Source of the DNA: Cycloclasticus sp.
Lineage (GTDB): Bacteria; Pseudomonadota; Gammaproteobacteria; Methylococcales; Cycloclasticaceae
Assembly (NCBI GenBank): GCA_002700385.1
Contig: PADC01000006.1
Span: 434,001 to 498,000 of the forward strand
Direction of reading: 5' to 3'
Length of the DNA stretch: 64,000 nt
The notes below the pieces were generated by a model, which made no database searches, was not told where the DNA came from, and saw only the letters and a list, made by a program, of their open reading frames with translations. Position numbers and translations under genes: made by a program. Positions within the stretch are counted from its first letter, which is position 1. Each line of letters opens with the position of its first letter. Of this stretch, positions 57,060-64,000 are shown piece by piece.

Positions 57060-57515
57060 ATCTTCTTCTCGGCACATGTCAATCAACATCATCACGACGC
57101 CAATTGTAATGGCTGAATCGGCAATGTTGAACACTGGCCAATGAAAAGAATTATAATAAACATCAATAAAATCAACAACATAACCATATGCTATGCGATC
57201 ATATAAATTACCGATCGCCCCGCCTAAAATAAGTGATAGTGTTATTGCCATCCACTTTTCATGCACCTTCAAACGGCTTAACCAGATCAATAAAACGCAC
57301 GTTGCTATTAGGGCGATACCCACAAAAAACCAGCGTTGCCAACCACCTGCCGAGCTTAAAAAACTAAATGCAGCGCCGGTATTGTGGACATACGTTAAAT
57401 TTAATGACGGCATTAATTGGAGCGATTCATATAACTCAAAATAATGCACCACCCACTGTTTCGTTGCTTGGTCCAGCACGATGACGACCACAGAAAGCCA
57501 TAGCCACTTCAACAT
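57027..57515 (-). CDS. lspA: lipoprotein signal peptidase LspA
   Basis: LspA removes signal peptides of prolipoproteins. With ATG at 57515 the protein has 162 residues and four membrane segments. The catalytic Asp residues are in GNLYDRIAYGYVVDFI and FNIADSAITIGV, with VHNTGAAFSFL also typical. A longer frame overlaps the ileS stop; GAG at 7 bases favours 57515. The many lipoproteins in this window (BamB, LpoA, MltF, PilF, DolP) are substrates. Confidence 0.96.
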   Translation of the reverse strand: MLKWLWLSVVVIVLDQATKQWVVHYFELYESLQLMPSLNLTYVHNTGAAFSFLSSAGGWQRWFFVGIALIATCVLLIWLSRLKVHEKWMAITLSLILGGAIGNLYDRIAYGYVVDFIDVYYNSFHWPVFNIADSAITIGVVMMLIDMCREEDSKGTQRSSKP

Positions 57516-57522
57516 AAAAAAC

Positions 57523-60336
57523 TCAGGCAAATAGCCTGATTTCTCCAGCGCCATCTATATTTTCAACACAGCGCCCACAGAGTTCTGGATGCGCTTCTGA
57601 TTGCCCTACATCATGACGATGGTGCCAACAACGGATACATTTTTCATCTTCACTTGCCAACACATCAATGAATAGATGATCGTTATCGGTAGCGTTAGCC
57701 TGCTCAGTTTTCTCTCCCAACGGTTTCACTTGGGCATACGAAGTAATTAAGATAAACCGAAGTTCATCGCCCACTTTAGAGAGTGCATCATAAAGCTCGC
57801 CATCACAGTACAGAGTGACATTCGCATCTAACGCAGAACCAATACCGCCTTCTGCTCTAACACGTTCAAGCTCTTTGCTGACCAATTCACGCACATCAAT
57901 AATGGGCTGCCAAAAATCAGCTTCTGTCGCAGTAACAGCGTCTGATATTGGAAAACCATCGTAAGCGGTTGCTAAAAACACTGACTCTTCACGCTCGCCC
58001 GGCATTGCCAGCCAGATTTCTTCGGCTGTGTAACTCAATATGGGCGCAATCCAACGGACAAAAGCTTCAGCAATATGGTACATCGCTGTTTGAGATGAAC
58101 GCCTTGCCACACTATTTTGTTGCAATGTGTATTGTCGATCCTTAATCACATCCAAGTAAAAGCTCCCCATATCCACAGAACAAAAATGGTGAATTTTTTG
58201 GTGTACTTGCAAAAATTGGTACTGATCATAATGCCTTAACACGTCGTTTTGAACAGCATATGCTTTCTCAACGGCCCAACGATCAAGCGGCAGCATTTTA
58301 TCGAAGGCCACACTGTCTGTTGCAGGGTTAAAGTCATTTAAATTTGATAATAAATAACGCGCTGTATTTCTTAATCGACGATACACATCGGAGGCCCGTT
58401 TTAAAATCTCATCGGACACGGTCATTTCACCGGTGTAGTCATTCGCAGAGACCCAAAGGCGCAGCACATCAGCGCCCAACGATTTAATAACTTTTTGAGG
58501 AGCAATAACATTCCCTTTGGACTTAGACATTTTCATGCCTTTTGCATCAACTGTGAAACCGTGCGTCAACACTGATTTAAAGGGTGCTTGATCATTCATT
58601 GCTACCGATGTTAGTAACGATGATTGAAACCAGCCACGGTGTTGGTCAGAGCCTTCAAGGTACATATCAGCGGGAAAAGGCAAGGTTTTTCTTCTATCCA
58701 ACACACATGAATGCGTTACGCCCGAGTCGAACCAAACATCTAAAATATCATTAATTTTCGTATACTGGTCTGCCTCATCGCCTAATAACTCCGACGGCTC
58801 CAGCTCAAACCAGGCTTCAATACCCGCTTGTTCAATTTTCACCGCAATCTGTTCAATCAACTGACTGGTTTGAGGGTGCAAATCCCCCGTTTCTTTATGA
58901 ACAAACAAGGCGATTGGCACACCCCAATTCCGTTGCCGAGAGATACACCAATCAGGTCGCCCCTCAACCATGCTGGTAATACGAGCTTCGCCCCATTCTG
59001 GTACCCACGATACGCGTTTAATTTCCGCCAACGCTTTTTCACGTAAATTATTGTTATCCATTGAGATAAACCATTGAGGCGTCGCTCTAAAAATAATCGG
59101 TGTTTTATGTCGCCAGCAATGAGGGTAGCTATGATGCAAAACTTCTTCATGCACCAACTTACCACGCTCTTTCAGTACGTCTATGACATCATTATTAGCA
59201 CTGAATACGTGCTGACCTGCAAACAAGGGTGTGCTTGCTAAGAACACGCCATTATCACCCACAGGGTTATCAACAGGTAAATCATATTGCTGGCCAATAA
59301 TGTAATCATCCTGACCATGTCCTGGTGCCGTGTGCACGGCCCCTGTTCCTGCCTCGGCGGTAACGTGATGCCCAACAATAATGGGAACTTTTCGATCATA
59401 GAACGGATGCCTTAACACCATGTGTTCTAAATCGTTACCTTTGCAGTAAGCAACTACACGATAATCCTCAAGGCCATAACGTAACATCACATCTTTCATT
59501 AATTGTTCTGCTATAACCAAACGTTCTTCACCACTTTGTAGCATGACGTAATCAAACTCAGGGTTTAGTGAAACCGCTTGATTTGCTGGTAACGTCCAAG
59601 GTGTTGTTGTCCAGATAACAACTGAAATAGGGCCGCGACCGGGCGAACCCTCACTACTATGAAATTGCTCAACAAATGCAGACTCATTGTCTACCTCAAA
59701 GCGTACATCAATAGCGGGCGAGCGCTTATCTTCATACTCCACCTCCGCCTCAGCTAAAGCCGAGCCACAATCTGTGCACCAATGCACTGGTTTTGAGCCT
59801 TTATGCAGATGGCCCTTATCAATGATGCGGCCTAATGAACGGACAATGTCTGCTTCAAATTGAAAATCCATACTCAAGTAAGGTTGTTCCCAATCGGCAA
59901 AAACACCAAGGCGTACAAACTCTTCTTTTTGCATCGCCACTTGCTTACTTGCATACGTACGACACGCTTGACGAAATTCAGCAGCCGACACTTTAACACC
60001 GGCCTTACCAATTTTCTTCTCCACCATTAATTCAATGGGCAAGCCATGACAATCCCAACCTGGCACATAGGGTGAGTCAAAACCTTGCAAGGTTTTGCTT
60101 TTTATAATGATATCTTTAAGCACTTTATTAACCGCATGGCCTATATGAATAGGGCCATTCGCATAAGGCGGGCCATCGTGTAAGACAAACTGAGGGCGGC
60201 CTGTAAACTTGTCGCGAATTTTTTGGTACAGATCTATCTCTTGCCAACGTTTCAATGCGCTAGGCTCACGATTGGCAAGATTCGCCTTCATTGGAAAGCT
60301 CGTTTTAGGTAGATTCAGTGTGGTTTTGTAATCCAT
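57523..60336 (-). CDS. ileS: isoleucyl-tRNA synthetase
   Basis: IleS charges tRNA-Ile. The 937-residue protein from ATG 60336 ([20 protein letters not shown]) has HIGH in [11 protein letters not shown] and the editing domain with [15 protein letters not shown] is present in [10 protein letters not shown], and the C-terminal zinc finger [13 protein letters not shown] then CGRCVENI. The length equals E. coli (938). A further upstream start exists in ribF but has no support. It sits in ribF-ileS-lspA, the common order. Confidence 0.97.
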   Translation of the reverse strand: MDYKTTLNLPKTSFPMKANLANREPSALKRWQEIDLYQKIRDKFTGRPQFVLHDGPPYANGPIHIGHAVNKVLKDIIIKSKTLQGFDSPYVPGWDCHGLPIELMVEKKIGKAGVKVSAAEFRQACRTYASKQVAMQKEEFVRLGVFADWEQPYLSMDFQFEADIVRSLGRIIDKGHLHKGSKPVHWCTDCGSALAEAEVEYEDKRSPAIDVRFEVDNESAFVEQFHSSEGSPGRGPISVVIWTTTPWTLPANQAVSLNPEFDYVMLQSGEERLVIAEQLMKDVMLRYGLEDYRVVAYCKGNDLEHMVLRHPFYDRKVPIIVGHHVTAEAGTGAVHTAPGHGQDDYIIGQQYDLPVDNPVGDNGVFLASTPLFAGQHVFSANNDVIDVLKERGKLVHEEVLHHSYPHCWRHKTPIIFRATPQWFISMDNNNLREKALAEIKRVSWVPEWGEARITSMVEGRPDWCISRQRNWGVPIALFVHKETGDLHPQTSQLIEQIAVKIEQAGIEAWFELEPSELLGDEADQYTKINDILDVWFDSGVTHSCVLDRRKTLPFPADMYLEGSDQHRGWFQSSLLTSVAMNDQAPFKSVLTHGFTVDAKGMKMSKSKGNVIAPQKVIKSLGADVLRLWVSANDYTGEMTVSDEILKRASDVYRRLRNTARYLLSNLNDFNPATDSVAFDKMLPLDRWAVEKAYAVQNDVLRHYDQYQFLQVHQKIHHFCSVDMGSFYLDVIKDRQYTLQQNSVARRSSQTAMYHIAEAFVRWIAPILSYTAEEIWLAMPGEREESVFLATAYDGFPISDAVTATEADFWQPIIDVRELVSKELERVRAEGGIGSALDANVTLYCDGELYDALSKVGDELRFILITSYAQVKPLGEKTEQANATDNDHLFIDVLASEDEKCIRCWHHRHDVGQSEAHPELCGRCVENIDGAGEIRLFA

Positions 60337-60343
60337 GAGATTC

Positions 60344-61282
60344 TTAGGATGTTGGTAATTGGTTAAAGTATGTTTTAGCGTGTGAGGCATCCAACGATAT
60401 TTGCTGGGTCAGCTGTTCCAAATTGTCAAACTTTTTCTCTTCGCGAAGTTTCTTTTTGAATTCAACGGTAACGCGTTGGCCGTATAAATCACCAGAAAAA
60501 TCAAACAAATGGGCTTCTAATAAAACAGCCGCTTTATCTTCAATCGAAGGGCGCGTTCCAAGGTTTGCAACGCCCTGATACAACAAACCAGCCTCGAGTG
60601 TTATTGTAACGGCAAAAACGCCCTTAAGCGGAGTTTTTCTATTTTTGACGCGAATGTTCGCCGTGGGAAATCCAAGCTCTCGGCCCCTTTTATGTCCATG
60701 CATAACACGACCCGACATACTGAAGGATCTATTTAAATAAACAGCGACTTTGTCTAATTGCCCTTTTTCAAGGGCCTGGCGAATTATTGTGCTGCTGACT
60801 CTTTTATTATCAAGTTTAAATGAAGCAGAGCGCTGAACAGAGAAGCCATATGTTTTCCCCGCCGATAACAAATAATCAAAATCTCCTTGGCGGTTTTTAC
60901 CAAAACAAAAATCATCGCCCACAATCAATAACTTGATATTCAACTGCTCAACAAGCATTTTCACAAATTGCTCTGCGGTCATATTAGCCAACACGTCATT
61001 GAAAGAAACAAGATACGTTGCATCAACGCCCGTTTGCCTTAGTTGTTCTATTTTATCTCGTGCGGTCGAAATTCTTGCTGGTGCCGCTTGCGCACGAAAA
61101 TACTCAATGGGCTGCGGCTCAAAACACATCACAACCGACTGCAAGTTAGACGATTTCGCTTGCTTGATCAATGAATTGAGGACCATGCGATGACCCGCAT
61201 GCACCCCGTCGAAATTGCCTATGGTTAAAACACAGCCTTGTGGAAAAGCCGGCTCTTTCGGCAGGTACCTAATTAGTCTCAT
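60344..61282 (-). CDS. ribF: bifunctional riboflavin kinase/FMN adenylyltransferase
   Basis: RibF makes FMN and FAD from riboflavin. The 312-residue protein has the adenylyltransferase part ([32 protein letters not shown] and [14 protein letters not shown]) and the kinase part ([32 protein letters not shown] and [14 protein letters not shown]). All key motifs are intact. It begins 6 bases after murJ and precedes ileS by 7 bases. Confidence 0.97.
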   Translation of the reverse strand: MRLIRYLPKEPAFPQGCVLTIGNFDGVHAGHRMVLNSLIKQAKSSNLQSVVMCFEPQPIEYFRAQAAPARISTARDKIEQLRQTGVDATYLVSFNDVLANMTAEQFVKMLVEQLNIKLLIVGDDFCFGKNRQGDFDYLLSAGKTYGFSVQRSASFKLDNKRVSSTIIRQALEKGQLDKVAVYLNRSFSMSGRVMHGHKRGRELGFPTANIRVKNRKTPLKGVFAVTITLEAGLLYQGVANLGTRPSIEDKAAVLLEAHLFDFSGDLYGQRVTVEFKKKLREEKKFDNLEQLTQQISLDASHAKTYFNQLPTS

Positions 61283-61288
61283 AACGCT

Positions 61289-62824
61289 TCAACCTTTAAA
61301 CAGTAAATGCCGTGGGCGAATACCCAGCAAATAAATCGTCACTACATACAGTATAAAAACAGCTAATATTTCCGCCATTAGATGTACAACACGATCAAAA
61401 ATATTCCATTCCGTCCATTGGGTTAAGGAATAATCATTCAAATAAATAAGACCCACGGCTATGTTTGCCAATAGCACTTTCACAAGAAAACTGGCCCAAC
61501 CTTTTTGAGGCTTAAACACCTTTGATTTAAACAACGTTCTAAGCAATAAACCGGCGTTGACAAAGGCCGCTAACGCGGTTGCCAGTGCCAAACCAGCATG
61601 CTGTAAAAAGTACACCAGCACGACACTCATTACCATATTCGAGGCAACCGCTATCATCCCGATTTTGACCGGTGTTCTCATGTCTTGTCTGGAAGTAAAG
61701 GCGGGGACCAAAACCTTAACTAAAATAAAGGCAGGCAGGCCTATTGAATAAGCCATCAGACTAAGTGAGGCGTTCTCCACATCGTTCACCGTAAAGGCGT
61801 CATATTGGAACAAGGTTGTTAACATTGCTTGCGCCAGAAAAAACAACCCCGCCGCTGCCGGTAACCCCAATAAAACCACCCAGCGTAAGCCTGAATCTAA
61901 ACTCACTGAAAAATCTTCCATTTTTCCTGCCGAGTAGCTTTTAGATAAATTGGGTAAAATAACGGTTGCCAAGGCAATACCAAAAATACCAAGCGGAAAC
62001 TCGACCAACCTATCTGAAAAATAGAGCCATGACACACTACCGGCCACTAGAAAAGAAGCCAGCAAGGTATCCACTAATAAATTAATTTGTGTCACCGACA
62101 CGCCAAACAAGGCCGGCAACATTAAATTCATTATTTTTTTTACACCCTCATAATGCCGATCAAATGATAAGGCTGGCATCAAGCCTAGCTTTTTTAAGTA
62201 GGGAAATTGAAAAGCCAGTTGAGCAACACCTGCCAATAACACAGCCCAGGCCAGCGCCATAACAGGTCGCTCTAATAACGGCGACAACCAAAAAATGGCC
62301 GCTAAAAATGATAAATTCAGTAACACCGGTGTTATGGCAGGGATCGCAAATTTACCAAAGGTGTTCAATACTCCGCCTGCCATCGCGGTTAACGAGATAA
62401 AAAATAAATAAGGAAACGTCAGCCGCAGCATTTCTACAGCCAAATCGTGCCTCGTCCCTTGCGAATCAAACCCCGGTGCAAACATGTAAATTAGAACAGG
62501 TGCGCCAATAACACCCAGCAAAGTAATAAAAAACAAGGTTGTCGCCAGCGTACCGGCCGTCTTGCCAATCAATTCTTTTAACGCTTCTGTCGATTTTGTC
62601 TCTTTGTATTCTGACAATACGGGCACAAAGGCTTGAGAAAAAGCGCCTTCAGCAAATAATCGCCGCATAAAATTAGGAATTTTGAAGGCCACAAAGAAAG
62701 CATCCGTGGCTTCACTGGCTCCAAAAAACCGTGCAATAACGATATCGCGAATAAACCCTAAGACACGCGAAATCATCGTCATGCTACCTACCATAGCTGT
62801 CGATTTTATTAACGTTTTACTCAG
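61289..62824 (-). CDS. murJ: lipid II flippase MurJ, likely CTG start
   Basis: MurJ flips lipid II to the periplasm. The 511-residue form has 14 hydrophobic helices with family marks GSMTMISRVLGFIRDIVIARFFGAS, FVPVLSEYK and LALATALAAFVNAGLL. The first ATG (62794) would cut off the typical N-terminal SKTLIKSTAMVGS. A CTG at 62824 is 6 bases after GAGGAG and gives the family N-terminus (relatives read MSKSLLKSTAVVG). I therefore extend to CTG. Translation from ATG at 62794 cannot be excluded. Confidence 0.9.
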   Translation of the reverse strand: MSKTLIKSTAMVGSMTMISRVLGFIRDIVIARFFGASEATDAFFVAFKIPNFMRRLFAEGAFSQAFVPVLSEYKETKSTEALKELIGKTAGTLATTLFFITLLGVIGAPVLIYMFAPGFDSQGTRHDLAVEMLRLTFPYLFFISLTAMAGGVLNTFGKFAIPAITPVLLNLSFLAAIFWLSPLLERPVMALAWAVLLAGVAQLAFQFPYLKKLGLMPALSFDRHYEGVKKIMNLMLPALFGVSVTQINLLVDTLLASFLVAGSVSWLYFSDRLVEFPLGIFGIALATVILPNLSKSYSAGKMEDFSVSLDSGLRWVVLLGLPAAAGLFFLAQAMLTTLFQYDAFTVNDVENASLSLMAYSIGLPAFILVKVLVPAFTSRQDMRTPVKIGMIAVASNMVMSVVLVYFLQHAGLALATALAAFVNAGLLLRTLFKSKVFKPQKGWASFLVKVLLANIAVGLIYLNDYSLTQWTEWNIFDRVVHLMAEILAVFILYVVTIYLLGIRPRHLLFKG

Positions 62825-63016
62825 AGCCTTCTCCTCTATTTTTTTAGCGTCTTACCCCTAAAAAAGCAGGGCAAGCTGGATGTCAGCTACAGACAGGTAG
62901 CGTTTATTATATCTATTATAAGGGGACGACAGAATCACGCACACCCTTGTCTACACTTAAGATTGTTTGATGAGCGCAATACGATTAGAATCAGACTGAT
63001 CATAAGGAGGTTTATT

Positions 63017-64000
63017 CTGTCTCAGCCAAATAAAAACACGCTGTCAAAATACGTACTTACCATTTCGCTCGCCTTTATTGCGGTCATTATTGTCTTGCCC
63101 TATGGTATTAAATTTGGCCTTATAAAAGGACTGGCACAGTCAGGTGCAAAACAAGTCACTATTGATGATGTAGACTTCAACCTCTTTACGGGTAAATTAT
63201 TCATCAGCCATTTGCGCGCTAAAAAACAACAACATACTGAGTTATCCGTTGATTCGCTCATGTTACAAGTGGATTGGCTGCCTCTGTTTAAAAAACGCTT
63301 ACATATTGCTTCAGCCTCCATTAAGAACTCTTCTCTACTCATTGAAAACGTTGATGAGGAAACGCTCTACATTGGTGGAATCCGCATTCCCTTAGGCACA
63401 AAAGATAAAAACAAAAAAGAGGACAAACCACCCAGATGGGGTATTGGCCTAGATAAATTACGTTTGGTAAACAGCTCTTTTACTTATCAATCGCCCATAA
63501 TTTCAGACGATTTCACTATCAATGACTTAATAATCAATCAAGCACTCAGTTGGAAACCTGAGCAGTCATCTGACTTTTCTTTTAAGACCCAGTTAAATCA
63601 GGGTTTCATCAGTGGCGATATCAGTGTGTCGATGTTTTCTGATAACCCTTTGATGACAGGACAATTACGTATTCAAAAACTCAATCTGCATGATTTCCAA
63701 CCTTTAGTTAAAGAACACCTTCAAGAGCTTAAAGGGCACCTTAACAGTGACATTGAATTTACCCTGTCTATCGACAAAAACGTCATTGATTATAAACACG
63801 CTGGTTCCCTTTCTATCAGTCAAGCCACCATAGTTACCCCTTCGTTAAAAAATACCTTGGCTTTCGCTAATTGGAACGGCACTGCACGCTATATAACCAC
63901 CCCAGACATCCCAACATTGTCTTTGAAGGGTCAGTTAGAACTTGATGAGTTCTCTAGCATAAACCCTCAAACAAACATGCGTGTCGCTACCGCAAATAAA
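63017..64000 (+). CDS. DUF748/AsmA-like membrane protein (partial at right edge), likely CTG start
   Basis: The frame stays open from 63017 to the edge, 328 codons. The first ATG is about 80 codons inside, but the signal-anchor helix (residues about 12-32, KYVLTISLAFIAVIIVLPYG) lies before it. A perfect AAGGAGG is 6 bases before CTG at 63017-63019, so the CTG is the probable start. The beta-rich mature part with FNLFTGKLFISHLRA and repeated IQNSSLLIEN-like segments fits DUF748/AsmA-type proteins that span the periplasm. It is divergent from murJ. Confidence 0.75.
   Translation, partial: MSQPNKNTLSKYVLTISLAFIAVIIVLPYGIKFGLIKGLAQSGAKQVTIDDVDFNLFTGKLFISHLRAKKQQHTELSVDSLMLQVDWLPLFKKRLHIASASIKNSSLLIENVDEETLYIGGIRIPLGTKDKNKKEDKPPRWGIGLDKLRLVNSSFTYQSPIISDDFTINDLIINQALSWKPEQSSDFSFKTQLNQGFISGDISVSMFSDNPLMTGQLRIQKLNLHDFQPLVKEHLQELKGHLNSDIEFTLSIDKNVIDYKHAGSLSISQATIVTPSLKNTLAFANWNGTARYITTPDIPTLSLKGQLELDEFSSINPQTNMRVATANK

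Overview
The window looks like a compact chromosomal segment of a moderate- to low-GC gammaproteobacterium. The main support is gene order that is familiar in that class: ndk-rlmN-pilF-hisS-yfgM-bamB-der, guaB-guaA, ribF-ileS-lspA, and rsmI divergent from lpoA-yraN-diaA-dolP. The copper proteins, the two RND exporters and a DUF1329 protein would fit a marine Piscirickettsiaceae-type bacterium such as Cycloclasticus or Methylophaga, but that is inference and the sequence alone does not prove it. I see no tRNA, insertion sequence, prophage or CRISPR array.

Positions 1-4640 hold the tail of an esterase and a leftward copper-protein cassette. The cassette contains a secreted Cys-containing protein (frameshifted), a 35-residue membrane peptide, a membrane-anchored segment joined or coupled to a two-domain multicopper oxidase, an anchored cupredoxin, a YqaA-type membrane protein and a SAM methyltransferase. 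Positions 4900-13370 carry mltF, a lipase-like hydrolase, tadA, guaA, guaB, xseA, an M23 peptidase and a small zinc-ribbon protein. Positions 13370-20784 are a leftward housekeeping run from iscA to der. It lacks the rodZ and ispG genes usually found between pilF and hisS.

Positions 21079-28460 hold tatB, an AEC transporter, cspA, a DEAD-box helicase with a structured leader, an ABC-F ATPase, two DUF genes, and an FNR-type regulator facing a secreted DsrE-like protein across a perfect FNR box. Positions 28464-34490 hold the ybbP-ybbA/tesA divergent pair, a DCC thiol-disulfide protein, a dodecin gene broken by an amber codon, a DUF3149 peptide under a second perfect FNR box, a beta-carbonic anhydrase and a DUF2721 protein.

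Positions 34057-45020 are two RND efflux operons. One is headed by a TetR regulator with a palindromic operator just upstream of its start. rnpB follows, with its own promoter. From 45629 to 53179 lie a DUF1329 protein, rsmI, the lpoA-yraN-diaA-dolP run, a GlcD-like FAD oxidase and a UspA protein. From 53181 to the end lie nadC, a DUF1631 gene, ampD, lspA, ileS, ribF, murJ and the start of a DUF748/AsmA-like gene. Both murJ and this last gene appear to begin with CTG.

The most interesting points are the copper cassette with two apparent frameshifts, the FNR-regulator/FNR-box pair with class II promoter geometry at two sites, the broken dodecin, the folded leader before the DEAD-box gene, and the pair of divergent CTG starts.
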